Shown piece after piece: positions 36,801-48,100 of a DNA stretch of 64,000 bases. The number at the start of each line of letters is the position of its first letter. Positions within the stretch are counted from its first letter, which is position 1. The translations under genes were made by a program, and so were the position numbers. Under the pieces are notes generated by a model. The model was not told where the DNA came from. It saw only the letters and a list, made by a program, of their open reading frames with translations, and did no database searches. The DNA comes from Apostichopus japonicus (Eukaryota > Echinodermata > Holothuroidea > Aspidochirotida > Stichopodidae): NCBI RefSeq assembly GCF_037975245.1, contig NC_092582.1:20794577-20858576 (forward strand), in the 5' to 3' direction.

Positions 36801-38489
36801 GCATTCCTTAGAATTGTGATGGCATGGTGTGTTCTGAAAAGAGAGTGTAACATAAATAAAAGAATTCTCATATTCTTGCATTTTGTTTAGCAATCTGTAT
36901 TGTTAGCATTGCTAGTGTGATAATCACCTATAATAAAGTCTTGATTACTGTACATTAAATTTCTGCAAGTACAGAACTGGATAAATATGAATATAACATT
37001 ACTGTATGCACTGCACAGTACCATCTAGCAAAGAGTATGTGCCAACTTCAATGTTGACTAGACTATGTTTTGAAATTGTGTACGCACATGTACAGTATAT
37101 CAAAGAGAAAAACAGGAACATAAAAATTTACAGTACAATACTATAGAATTATAATATGTATGCACCTAGAGATAGCGTACTTTGGTAGTTGAAATTCTAT
37201 TACTTTGTAACTGTTAGTTCATAAAATATACATCTATTAAAGATGGGTATGGAAATGTGTTATTATTTTTGTTTGCTACTAATTTGATGTGTTAGGCATT
37301 TATTTGAAACATATTCAAAGAAAAAGTTTTTTCCAGTACTTTTCTTTTAAATCACAATAAAAGAAGTGAAAAATCTAGTATTTCTCCTTTAACTCTTATG
37401 TTAAGTGACCTAACCAAGTGACCAAGTAGAAACCGTACTTAGCCCTATAGCACCAGTGCCTAACGGCCTGGTAAATAGCCACTACCTTTTCACTTAGGCT
37501 AAGTAAACTTGTATGCAGCCTGCAGGGTAGGAATAAATTTTCTTTAAAAAAAATCATTTATTTAGGCTTAACGTTAGGGGCCTAATATTAGGCTAAGCCT
37601 ATTTTCGTTTTAACCAGCACCCATTAATTTAAAAAAAAATATTTTGTTTAACCTAAAGTTGGCACTCTCTGACTAGGCTAGCCTAACTTAGTAAAATTTA
37701 GTAAAATTTTACTAGGCCTACACTACTCGTAACCAGTGCCACAATAGACGTAGTATGGTCACTTCGAAGTTCGGACACCTAAGCCTTGAAACACCCCAAA
37801 ACTAAATCTTCTCGTATAAATCACATGAAAATATACTGGACATGGTGGGAGAAATATGTTATAGTAAGATACACGGCCTAACTTTCTTTCCTGCAAACTG
37901 TTTTTACTTTGTATTCCAAGAAGATTCTTCGTTATTGTGGAACTGGTATTTCTTTGCTAGAGTATTGTGAAGTTCGGACACCCAACCTACAGTGTTGCGC
38001 TGGTGATAAAATTGGTGGCGCAGTTGCTCTTTCAGTAATTATAACAGACTTCATAGATCTCCGTCATTTTATTGACAAATATGTAAGTACTTTCTTGCAC
38101 ACGGGTCATTTTGGAGAGAAAATAACTGTAGCTTTATAGTGTTTGGTGAAATTTGGCTCTTCCTGTAGGATTTCATGGGGAAATCGTGTATTTCTTAGGG
38201 TGTCCGAACTTGGCAATACTGACTATACATGTACGACAGTCTGACAGTAGTGTAGCCTAGGCCCCAAACTGGGCCATAGTATTTCTATACTAGGCTATAG
38301 CCTACTGTACTACAACTGTACTAGGCATAGCCTAGTATAATATTTGTTAATATACACTCTCTCTATGACTGAGTATAACTATGAGTATGAATCGATTAAA
38401 AACTGCTTTTTAATATTACCTTCGAGCAATGATATAACTTCTTCCGCAAATCCTTTACTTGCCAAACACGTTCTCAATGTTTCTGCCAT
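24817..38489 (-). CDS. SAM-domain protein carried by the transposon, 11 exons, 520 residues
   Basis: The exons, in transcript order, are 38489-38420, 33503-33361, 33152-33006, 32591-32446, 32369-32337, 31951-31858, 30893-30723, 29908-29747, 26330-26180, 25780-25659 and 25140-24817. All ten introns are GT-AG, every junction keeps frame, and no internal stop occurs. The start ATG has A at -3 and G at +4. Exons 1-2 form a SAM domain (about residues 4-66) with D39-L40, G44, F48-G49 and R51-R52 in the usual ADL-x-x-x-G-x-x-x-x-G-x-R-x-K pattern; SAM domains mediate protein or nucleic-acid contacts. Residues 72-120 are a Ser/Thr-rich linker. Residues 121-520 resemble the poorly characterised region of SAMD3-like and related animal proteins, including VFPTLQD (197-203), HYYSNGQGFLEYRL, and a C-terminal LFKAHYAFNVHYALALLQFW stretch. 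Function is unknown; a role as the element's second, accessory transposition protein is inferred. The transposase gene lies in intron 1. Confidence 0.88.
26453..26818. mobile_element. hAT-type MITE in intron 8 of the SAM gene
   Basis: The 366-bp element starts CAGTGGCGTAGGAA and ends TTCCTACGCCCTTG, with a perfect 8-bp target duplication ATTGATTG at 26445-26452 and 26819-26826. It has a G/C-rich interior and no ORF. The 8-bp duplication and CAG-like ends point to hAT. Confidence 0.85.
27043..29599. mobile_element. CACTG-ended transposon (element 2), deletion derivative of element 1
   Basis: Starts CACTGAAAA and ends TTTTCAGTG, flanked by TT (27041-27042, 29600-29601), or GTTC if the outer bases are counted as target. 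It aligns with element 1 with scattered substitutions. It lacks the stretch matching about 7981-8104 and a larger one matching about 8387-10509, the latter replaced by a short AGATTCTT-like filler near 28175-28200. It therefore keeps both ends, the right arm of the inverted repeat and the terminal exon, but not the exon at 9014. It sits in intron 8 of the SAM gene, leaving the splice sites intact. Confidence 0.9.
28837..28917 (+). pseudogene. Element 2 copy of the putative terminal exon
   Basis: Same acceptor, length and stop as 11144-11224, with one amino-acid change (Ala to Val). The upstream exon is deleted in this copy, so it is a remnant at best. Confidence 0.35.
30924..31565. mobile_element. 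Degenerate hAT-like MITE in intron 6 of the SAM gene
   Basis: The left end TAGGGATGCACCAGAACC and the right end TGCATCCTA are imperfect inverses, with GGTTCCGG and CCAGAACC words near both. I could not find a clean target duplication. An ORF inside (31082-31303) has no recognisable motif and is left out. Confidence 0.45.
32137..32232. repeat. 48-bp direct duplication in intron 5
   Basis: CCAGTTATGTTAAACC starts at 32137 and 32185, followed each time by CATTAATATGCATGACATCAT. Two units, nearly identical. A simple tandem duplication in an intron. Confidence 0.8.
34047..34052 (-). terminator. Candidate polyadenylation signal of the transposase gene
   Basis: AATAAA on the minus strand about 75 bp past the transposase stop codon. 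It suggests the transposase can be made from its own short transcript ending inside intron 1 of the SAM gene. Confidence 0.45.
34127..36652 (-). CDS. CACTA-like C2H2/DDE transposase, 841 residues
   Basis: A single uninterrupted reading frame. ATG has A at -3 and G at +4, and an in-frame TAA lies 30 bases upstream, so the start is well defined. Two C2H2 fingers lie at C5/C8/H22/H27 and C38/C43/H56/H61, then an acidic linker (about 66-110). The core has YDD at 301-303, a D396 in an ADTLAAHDILGF stretch followed by C416-x-x-C419, and MHDMLEG with E490, giving a plausible D302 or D303, D396, E490 triad. KHHHMVHYP (628-636), GPL (643-645) and EMKH (654-657) match motifs common to a large family of animal transposon proteins related to tnp2/CACTA transposases. 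It would cut and join the 35-bp ends in the nucleus. The stop lies beside a donor-like GTAAGA. The gene appears intact; superfamily assignment is by motif only. Confidence 0.85.
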   Translation of the reverse strand: MGYTCVLCQEHILGGTRELAYHLHALHPVGGSGQILICGQDGCLKTFTLMNSFLRHIRMTHAPHAEDHEQHVLNDELLVDQNDMQYEEGQENYDMDVDILEPDVAEQEPVYDPNSLKQLAVSMIIKLRASTSLPYTSIQNVISGTNDMFQYAISSLKRDVCKVMENHGIDTNAADVVDLFTKFTSCQNPFTEIETIKQQSNYMIEHLMLVEPAQYALGTRFDQVIDRKTGDVRQQIVTDTFQYIPVTEVLKLILKRPVMNLIENEERSINGLLRGYQDGSQYKQHGLFRDYPNALRFQIFYDDVEVTNPIGSKAGVHKLGMFYYSIQNLPKRMNCTMNSIYLLAAAYSTDVKRYGFEPILRPFVKEMNSFESDDGVQLLIGDRMRTIHGSLVSLCADTLAAHDILGFLSPSANKLCRLCYATREGIQHHFNEDDFQQRTMDSHDSDVEIASQTRNGDNTTGVKRACPLDSLRNFHSSTNFNFDIMHDMLEGVCPYEVKLLLRQFICINRFLTVHEFNQRLSSFHYSFNDRKNKPSIVLPERLRNLSDHKLGQKAVQMWCFTRMLPLLIGDKIPHDNEHYELLLLLLRCMDVIFAPSVYNEQTVYLKHLIHDHHCQFKLKFPDQNMINKHHHMVHYPTCIRVSGPLTSLQCLKYEMKHAFSKKVASINCNFKNICKSIAYKHQIMQCAAWSGNGLRHDFECLGGNMTPIGLLNGSGVIAETLQLAEDEEIFVASQVTLYGTQYKPNLFLATGLIQEIPQFSCISHILVQEPTHNSVFFVVAKCCTHGFSSHFHAYEIKTLDPEYSVVTLKNLVDFHPLTKLTSYEDTSPSYLCPRYTFNHCR
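36653..37752. other. AT-rich intron 1 sequence upstream of the transposase
   Basis: Contains no recognisable gene. TAGGCT/AGCCTA and TAGGCCTA words are scattered at 37480-37740. The transposase promoter, if separate from that of the SAM gene, should be here, but no clear core motif is visible. Confidence 0.5.
37753..38223. mobile_element. Tc1/mariner-like MITE in intron 1
   Basis: GTATGGTCACTTCGAAGTTCGGACACC at the left and the inverse of GTCAGTATTGCCAAGTTCGGACACC at the right, with TA on both outer sides (37751-37752, 38224-38225). The inverted repeats are imperfect at the extreme ends. A 76-codon ORF inside is not considered a gene. Confidence 0.65.
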
Positions 38490-38640
38490 TATATTCTCGT
38501 GGAAACTTAAAAGCGGCTAGTTTTTAAGAAGCGTATATTCTCTCCGTTGTTCGTCTAAGATGGACTTTCGATTCAACGTACGCGGGCAAATGTAGATTAG
38601 GAACACGTCATTGATTTGGACAGACCGGATTGGTTAAACC
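38490..38640 (-). promoter_or_regulatory. Presumed promoter and 5' region of the SAM gene
   Basis: This is the only space between the SAM start codon and the right subterminal repeats. A CCATCTT word and a TATA-poor GC-mixed stretch are present. A promoter here is inferred from position; it could also drive the transposase through a transcript that retains intron 1. Confidence 0.3.
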
Positions 38641-38806
38641 GTTCAGTCTTTGCATGGACTGAAATAAAATTGAGCACGTGACAAAATACAATGATGTTAT
38701 TGGGTATTGCATTCAGTCTATTGCAGGCTGAATTTCGTTCGGAACCAATTCCAGTCTTAACGTCTGGAAATCGGTCTTATGGACTGAAATAAATTTCAGT
38801 CAAACC
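38641..38806. repeat. Right subterminal ACTGAAA repeats
   Basis: GTTCAGTCTTTGC, GGACTGAAATAAAA, CATTCAGTCTATTG, CCAGTCTTAACG and GGACTGAAATAAATTTCAGTC mirror the left cluster. They lie between the SAM gene promoter and the terminal repeat, so a protein that binds them could both repress transcription and assist transposition. Confidence 0.78.
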
Positions 38807-38841
38807 TTAGACTGAAATTTCAGTCTAAGAATTTAAGAGAG
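38807..38841 (-). repeat. Right terminal inverted repeat of the 18-kb transposon
   Basis: Perfect 35-bp inverse of the left end, including the 22-bp palindrome at 38807-38828 and the terminal GAATTTAAGAGAG. Confidence 0.95.
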
Positions 38842-40436
38842 TACCGCACCCTTCGATTTTTCGGTACCGCACAATCGATTTATCGGTTACCGCACATTCG
38901 ATTTATCGGTATCGCACATTTGATTTATCGATACCGCACATTCGATTTATCGGTATTGCACTTTCGATTGATCGGTATCGCACATTCGGTTTATCGGTAT
39001 CGTAAATTCGATCTATCGGTATTGCACTTTCGATTTATCGGTATCGCACATTCGATTAATCGTTATCGCATGTTCGATTTATCGGTACGGCACAATCGAT
39101 TTATCGGTACCGCACATTCGACAAATCGATATTGTGAATTCGATTAATCGGTACCGCACATTCGATTAATGGGTGTCGCACATTCGATTTATCGGTACCC
39201 TACAGTCGATTTATCGGTACCGCACATTCGATTAATCGGTATCGTACATTCCATTCATCGGTACCGCACATTCGATTAATCGGTATCGTACATTCTATTT
39301 ATCGGTACCGCACATTAGATTAATTTGTATCGCACATTCCATTTATCGGTATCGCACATTCGATTTATCGGTACTGCACATTCGATTTATCGGTATCGCA
39401 CATTCGATTAATGGGTATTGTGAATTCGATTTATCGATACCGCACATTCGATTAATAGGTATCGCACATTCTATTTATCGTTACCGCACATTCGGTTTAT
39501 CGGTATCGCAAATTTCATTTATCGGTATCGCACATTCGATTTATCTTTATCGTAAATTCGATTTATGGGTACCGCACAATCGTTTTATCGGTACCGCACT
39601 ATCGATTTATCGGTACCGCACATTCGATTAATCGGTATCGTTAATTCGATTTATCGGTACCGCACATTCGATTTATCGGTATCGCACATTCTATTTATCG
39701 GTATCGCACTTTCTATTTATCGGTATCGCACATTCGATTAATCGGTATCGTAAATTCGATTGATCGGTATCGCACATTCGATTTATCGGTATCGCACATT
39801 CGATTTATCGGTACCGCACATTCGATTTTTCGGTACCGCACAATCGATTTATCGGTTACCGCACATTCGATTTATCGGTATCGCACATTTGATTTATCGA
39901 TACCGCACATTCGATTTATCGGTATTGCACTTTCGATTGATCGGTATCGCACATTCGGTTTATCGGTATCGTAAATTCCATTTATCGGTATTGCACTTTC
40001 GATTTATCGGTATCGCACATTCGATTAATCGTTATCGCATGTTCGATTTATCGGTACGGCACAATCGATTTATCGGTACCGCACATTCGATAAATCGATA
40101 TTGTGAATTCGATTTATCGGTACCGCACATTCGATTAATGGGTGTCGCACATTCGATTTATCGGTACCCTACAGTCGATTTATCGGTACCGCACATTCGA
40201 TTAATCGGTATCGTACATTCGATTTATCGGTACCGCACATTCGATTAATCGGTATCGTACATTCTATTTATCGGTACCGCACATTAGATTAATTTGTATC
40301 GCACATTCCATTTATCGGTATCGCACATTCGATTTATCGGTACTGCACATTCGATTTATCGGTATCGCACATTCGATTAATCGGTACCGTACATTCTATT
40401 TATCGGTACCGCACCCTTCGATTTATCGGTACCGCA

Positions 40437-40474
40437 CATTCTATTTATCGGTACCGCACCCTTCGATTTTTCGG
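40437..40474. other. Paralogous empty site of the 18-kb transposon
   Basis: CATTCTATTTATCGGTAC followed directly by CGCACCCTTCGATTTTTCGG, the exact left and right flanks of the 18-kb element with a single GTAC (40451-40454). Equivalent sites occur at 43500-43537 and 49140-49177. They show that the insertion duplicated only TA (or GTAC) and removed nothing. Confidence 0.9.
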
Positions 40475-40802
40475 TACCGCACAATCGATTTATCGGTTAC
40501 CGCACATTCGATTTATCGGTATCGCACATTTGATTTATCGATACCGCACATTCGATTTATCGGTATCGCACATTCGATTAATCGTTATCGCATGTTCGAT
40601 TTATCGGTACGGCACAATCGATTTATCGGTACCGCACATTCGACAAATCGATATTGTGAATTCGATTAATCGGTACCGCACATTCGATTAATGGGTGTCG
40701 CACATTCGATTTATCGGTACCCTACAGTCGATTTATCGGTACCGCACATTCGATTAATCGGTATCGTACATTCGATTCATTGGTACCGCACATTCGATTA
40801 AT

Positions 40803-43004
40803 CGGTATCGTACATTCTATTTATCGGTACCGCACATTAGATTAATTTGTATCGCACATTCCATTTATCGGTACTGCACATTCGATTTATCGGTATCGCA
40901 CATTCGATTAATGGGTATTGTGAATTCGATTTATCGATACCGCACATTAGATTAATTTGTATCGCACATTCTATTTATCGTTACCGCACATTCGGTTTAT
41001 CGGTATCACAAATTTCATTTATCGGTATCGCACATTCGATTTATCTTTATCGTAAATTCGATTTATGGGTACCGCACAATCGTTTTATCGGTACCGCACT
41101 ATCGATTTATCGGTACCGCACATTCGATTAATCGGTATCGTTAATTCGATTGATAGGTATCGCACTTTCCATTTATCGGTATCGCACAATGGATTTATCG
41201 GTACTGCAGGTCCGATTTATCGGTACCGCATATTCGATTATTCGGTAACGCACAATCGAATATCCGTACCGCACAATAGATTTATCGGTACCGCACATTC
41301 GCTTTATCTGTATCGCACATTCGATTTATCGGTAAGGCACTTTCGATTTATCGGTCCCGCACAATCGATTTATCGGTACCGCACATTCGATTTATCGGTA
41401 TTGCACATTCGATTTATCGGTATCGCACATTCGATTAATCGGTACAGCACATTCGATTTATCGGTATCGCACATTCGTTTTATCGGTTACCGCACATTCC
41501 ATTTATCGGTCCCGCACAATCGATTTATCGGTACCGCACAATCGTTTTATCGGTATCGCACTATCGATTTATCGGTACCGCACATTCGATTAATCGGTAT
41601 CGTTAATTCGATTTATCGGTACCGCACATTCGATTTATCGGTATCGCACATTCTATTGATCGGTATCGCACTTTCTATTTATCGGTATCGCACATTCGAT
41701 TAATCGGTATCGTAAATTCGATTGATCGGTATCGCACATTCGATTTATCGGTATCGCACATTCGATTTATCGGTACCGCACATTCGATTTTTCGGTACCG
41801 CACAATCGATTTATCGGTTACCGCACATTCGATTTATCGGTATCGCACATTTGATTTATCGATACCGCACATTCGATTTATCGGTATTGCACTTTCGATT
41901 GATCGGTATCGTACATTCTATTTATCGGTACCGCACATTAGATTAATTTGTATCGCACATTCCATTTATCGGTACTGCACATTCGATTTATCGGTATCGC
42001 ACATTCGATTAATGGGTATTGTGAATTCGATTTATCGATACCGCACATTAGATTAATTTGTATCGCACATTCTATTTATCGTTACCGCACATTCGGTTTA
42101 TCGGTATCACAAATTTCATTTATCGGTATCGCACATTCGATTTATCTTTATCGTAAATTCGATTTATGGGTACCGCACAATCGTTTTATCGGTACCGCAC
42201 TATCGATTTATCGGTACCGCACATTCGATTAATCGGTATCGTTAATTCGATTGATAGGTATCGCACTTTCCATTTATCGGTATCGCACAATGGATTTATC
42301 GGTACTGCAGGTCCGATTTATCGGTACCGCATATTCGATTATTCGGTAACGCACAATCGAATATCCGTACCGCACAATAGATTTATCGGTACCGCACATT
42401 CGCTTTATCTGTATCGCACATTCGATTTATCGGTAAGGCACTTTCGATTTATCGGTCCCGCACAATCGATTTATCGGTACCGCACATTCGATTTATCGGT
42501 ATTGCACATTCGATTTATCGGTATCGCACATTCGATTAATCGGTACAGCACATTCGATTTATCGGTATCGCACATTCGTTTTATCGGTTACCGCACATTC
42601 CATTTATCGGTCCCGCACAATCGATTTATCGGTACCGCACAATCGTTTTATCGGTATCGCACTATCGATTTATCGGTACCGCACATTCGATTAATCGGTA
42701 TCGTTAATTCGATTTATCGGTACCGCACATTCGATTTATCGGTATCGCACATTCTATTGATCGGTATCGCACTTTCTATTTATCGGTATCGCACATTCGA
42801 TTAATCGGTATCGTAAATTCGATTGATCGGTATCGCACATTCGATTTATCGGTATCGCACATTCGATTTATCGGTACCGCACATTCGATTTTTCGGTACC
42901 GCACAATCGATTTATCGGTTACCGCACATTCGATTTATCGGTATCGCACATTTGATTTATCGATACCGCACATTCGATTTATCGGTATTGCACTTTCGAT
43001 TGAT
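40803..43004. repeat. 1,101-bp tandem duplication in satellite
   Basis: 40803-41903 and 41904-43004 are practically identical, including a run with rare variants (AACGCACAATCGAATATCCG at 41248 and 42349). 1,101 bp is fifty monomers plus one base. One of the youngest duplications in the window. Confidence 0.9.
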
Positions 43005-43309
43005 CGGTATCGCACATTCGGTTTATCGGTATCGTAAATTCGATTTATCGGTATTGCACTTTCGATTTATCGGTATCGCACATTCGATTAATCGTTATCG
43101 CATGTTCGATTTATCGGTACGGCACAATCGATTTATCGGTACCGCACATTCGATAAATCGATATTGTGAATTCGATTTATCGGTACCGCACATTCGATTA
43201 ATGGGTGTCGCACATTCGATTTATCGGTACCCTACAGTCGATTTATCGGTACCGCACATTCGATTAATCGGTATCGTACATTCGATTTATCGGTACCGCA
43301 CATTCGATT

Positions 43310-45170
43310 AATCGGTATCGTACATTCTATTTATCGGTACCGCACATTAGATTAATTTGTATCGCACATTCCATTTATCGGTATCGCACATTCGATTTAT
43401 CGGTACTGCACATTCGATTTATCGGTATCGCACATTCGATTAATCGGTACCGTACATTCTATTTATCGGTACCGCACCCTTCGATTTATCGGTACCGCAC
43501 ATTCTATTTATCGGTACCGCACCCTTCGATTTTTCGGTACCGCACAATCGATTTATCGGTTACCGCACATTCGATTTATCGGTATCGCACATTTGATTTA
43601 TCGATACCGCCCATTCGATTTATCGGTATTGCACTTTCGATTGATCGGTATCGCACATTCGGTTTATCGGTATCGTAAATTCGATCTATCGGTATTGCAC
43701 TTTCGAGTTATCGGTACCGCACAATCGATTTATCGGTACCGCACATTCGATGTATCGGTTCCGCACAATCGATTTTCCGGTACCGCACTTTCTATTTATC
43801 GGAACCGCACATTCGACTAATCGGTATCGTTAATTCGATTTATCGATATCGCACATACGATTTATCGGTACCGCACATTCGATTGATCGGTACCGCACAT
43901 TTGCTTGATCGGTTACCGCACATTCGATTTATCTGTACCGCACATTCGATTTATCGGTACCGCACATTCGCTTTATCGGTATCGCACATTCGATTAATCG
44001 TTATCGCATGTTCGATTTATCGGTACCGCACAATCGATTTATCGGTACCGCACATTTGATTTATCGGTATCGCACATTCTATTTATTGTCATCGCACATT
44101 CGATTTATCGGAACCGCACATTCGATTTATCGATACCGCACATTTGATTTATCTCTACCGCACATTCGATTAATCGGTTTCGCACATTCGATTTATCGGT
44201 ACCGCACATTCGACTTATCGGTATCGCACATTGAATTTATAGGTATCGCACATTCGATTAATCGGTACAGCACATTCGATTAATCGGTATCGTACATTCT
44301 ATTTATCGGTACCGCACATTAGATTAATTTGTATCGCACATTCCATTTATCGGTATCGCACATTCGATTTATCGGTACTGCACATTCGATTTATCGGTAT
44401 CGCACATTCGATTAATCGGTACCGTACATTCTATTTATCGGTACCGCACCCTTCGATTTATCGGTACCGCACATTCTATTTATCGGTACCGCACCTTTCG
44501 ATTTTTCGGTACCGCACAATCGATTTATCGGTTACCGCACATTCGATTTATCGGTATCGCACATTTGATTTATCGATACCGCCCATTCGATTTATCGGTA
44601 TTGCACTTTCGATTGATCGGTATCGCATATTCGGTTTATCGGTATCGTAAATTCGATCTATCGGTATTGCTCTTTCGAGTTATCGGTACCGCACAATCGA
44701 TTTATCGGTACCGCACATTCGATGTATCGGTTCCGCACAATCGATTTTCCGGTACCGCACTTTCGATTTATCGGAACCGCACATTCGACTAATCGGTATC
44801 GTTAATTCGATTTATCGGTATCGCACATACGATTTATCGGTACCGCACATTCGATTGATCGGTACCGCACATTTGCTTGATCGGTTACCGCACATTCCAT
44901 TTATCTGTACCGCACATTCGATTTATCGGTACCGCACATTCGCTTTATCGGTATCGCACATTCGATTAATCGTTATCGCATGTTCGATTTATCGGTACCG
45001 CACAATCGATTTATCGGTACCGCACATTTGATTTATCGGTATCGCACATTCTATTTATTGTCATCGCACATTCGATTTATCGGAACCGCACATTCGATTT
45101 ATCGATACCGCACATTTGATTTATCTCTACCGCACATTCGATTAATCGGTTTCGCACATTCGACTTATCG
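43310..45170. repeat. 972-bp tandem duplication in satellite
   Basis: 43310-44281 repeats at 44282-45170 with few changes, seen for example in the segments starting at 43593 and 44565 and at 44008 and 44980. The second copy diverges near its end, where the next repeat type begins. Confidence 0.85.
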
Positions 45171-48100
45171 GTATCTTAATTTCGATTTATCGGTACCGCA
45201 TATTCGATTTATCGGTATTGCACATTCTATTTATCGGTATCGCACATTCGATTTATCCGTACAGCACATTCTATTTATCGGTATCGCACATTCGATTTAT
45301 CGGTACCGCACAATCGATTTATCGGTACTGCACTTTCGATTTATCGGTATCTAACATTCGATTTATCGGTACCGCACATTCGACTTATCGGTATCGCACA
45401 TTGGATTTATAGGTATCACACATTCGATTAATCGGTACAGCACATTCGATTTATCGGTATCGCACCTTCGATTTATCGGTACCGCACATTCGATTGATCG
45501 GTACCGCACATTCGATTTATCGGTATTGCACTTTCGATTGATCGGTATCGCACATTCGGTTTATCGGTATCGTAAATTCGATTTATCGGTATTGCACTTT
45601 CGATTTATCGGTATCGCACATTCGATTAATCGTTAAGGCATGTTCGATTTATCGGTACGGCACAATCGATATATCGGTACCGCACAATCGATTTATCGGT
45701 ACCGCACATTAGATTTATCGGTACCGCACATTCGAAAATCGGTATCGTACATTCGATTTATCGGTACCGCACATTAGATTAATTTGTATCGCACATTCCA
45801 TTTATCGGTACCCTACATTCGATTTATCGGTACCGCACACTCGATTAATCGGTATCGTACATTCGATTTATCGGTACCGCACATTCGATTAATCGGTATC
45901 GTACATTCTATTTATCGGTACCGCACATTAGATTAATTTGTATCGCACATTCCATTTATCGGAATCGCACTTTCGATTTATCGGTACTGCACATTCGATT
46001 TATCGGTATCGCACATTCGATTAATCGGTACCGTACATTCTATTTATCGGTACCGCACCGTTCGATTTATCGGTATCGCACATTCTATTTATCGGTACCG
46101 CACATTCGATTTATCGGTATCGTAAATTCCATTTATCGGTATTGCACTTTCGATTTATCCGTATCGCACATTCGATTAATCGTTATCGCACGTTCGATTG
46201 ATCGGTACCGCACTTTCTATTTATCGGTACCGCACTTTCGATTTATCGGTACCGCACATTCGATTTATCGGTATCGCAAATTCGATTTATCGGTATTGCA
46301 CTTTCGATTTATCGGTATCGCACATTCGATTAATCGTTATCGCAAGTTCGATTTATCGGTACCGCACAATCGATTTATCGGTACCGTACATTCGATTAAT
46401 CGGTATCGCACATTCGATTTATCAGTACCGCACAGTCGATTTATCGATACCGCACTTTCGATTAATCGGTATCGTACATTCGATTAATCGGTATCGCACA
46501 TTCCATTTATCGGTATCGCACATTCGATTTATCGGTACCGCACATTCCATTATCGGTACCACACATTCGATTAATCGGTGTCGTAAATTCGATTGATCGG
46601 TATCGCACATTCGATTTATCGGTATCGCACATTCGATATATCGGTACCGCACATTCGATTTTTCGGTACCGCACAATCGATTTATCGGTTACCGCACATT
46701 CGCTTTATCGGTATCGCACATTCGATTAATCGTTATCGCATGTTCGATTTATCGGTACCGCACAATCGATTTATCGGTACCGCACATTTGATTTATCGGT
46801 ATCGCACATTCTATTTATTGTCATCGCACATTCGATTTATCGGAACCGCACATTCGATTTATCGATACCGCACATTTGATTTATCTCTACCGCACATTCG
46901 ATTAATCGGTTTCGCACATTCGACTTATCGGTATCTTAATTTCGATTTATCGGTACCGCATATTCGATTTATCGGTATTGCACATTCTATTTATCGGTAT
47001 CGCACATTCGATTTATCCGTACAGCACATTCTATTTATCGGTATCGCACATTCGATTTATCGGTACCGCACAATCGATTTATCGGTACTGCACTTTCGAT
47101 TTATCGGTATCTAACATTCGATTTATCGGTACCGCACATTCGACTTATCGGTATCGCACATTGGATTTATAGGTATCACACATTCGATTAATCGGTACAG
47201 CACATTCGATTTATCGGTATCGCACCTTCGATTTATCGGTACCGCACATTCGATTGATCGGTACCGCACATTCGATTTATCGGTATTGCACTTTCGATTG
47301 ATCGGTATCGCACATTCGGTTTATCGGTATCGTAAATTCGATTTATCGGTATTGCACTTTCGATTTATCGGTATCGCACATTCGATTAATCGTTAAGGCA
47401 TGTTCGATTTATCGGTACGGCACAATCGATATATCGGTACGGCACAATCGATTTATCGGTACTGCACATTCGATTTATCGGTACCGCACATTCGAAAATC
47501 GGTATCGTACATTATATTTATCGGTACCGCACATTAGATTAATTTGTATCGCACATTCCATTTATCGGTACCCTACATTCGATTTATCGGTACCGCACAC
47601 TCGATTAATCGGTATCGTACATTCGATTTATCGGTACCGCACATTCGATTAATCGGTATCGTACATTCTATTGATCGGTACCGCACATTAGATTAATTTG
47701 TATCGCACATTCCATTTATCGGAATCGCACTTTCGATTTATCGGTACTGCACATTCGATTTATCGGTATCGCACATTCGATTAATCGGTACCGTACATTC
47801 TATTTATCGGTACCGCACCGTTCGATTTATCGGTATCGCACATTCTATTTATCGGTACAGCACATTCGATTTATCGGTATCGTAAATTCCATTTATCGGT
47901 ATTGCACTTTCGATTTATCCGTATCGCACATTCGATTAATCGTTATCGCACGTTCGATTGATCGGTACCGCACTTTCTATTTATCGGTACCTCACTTTCG
48001 ATTTATCGGTACCGCACATTCGATTTATCGGTATCGCAAATTCGATTTATCGGTATTGCACTTTCGATTTATCGGTATCGCACATTCGATTAATCGTTAT

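Larger units (their letters stand above)
20803..38841. mobile_element. 18-kb DNA transposon with transposase and SAM-domain gene
   Basis: Both ends start CTCTCTTAAATTC and share a 35-bp perfect inverted repeat. The insertion splits a satellite monomer at the centre of the palindrome CGGTACCG. TA flanks both ends (20801-20802, 38842-38843); because the site is palindromic the duplication may equally be read as GTAC. Paralogous empty sites occur at 40437, 43500 and 49140. The element carries an 841-codon transposase with a CACTA-like DDE core and a second spliced gene. Two genes, subterminal repeats and a short duplication suit the CMC (CACTA/Mirage/Chapaev) group, though the ends are not CACTA. 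Both genes are open, so it may be recently active. Confidence 0.9.

Noticed and set aside
20803-38841. LTR retrotransposon or viral insertion
   Set aside because: The ends are inverted and not direct repeats. No reverse transcriptase, protease, integrase or capsid-like reading frame was seen.
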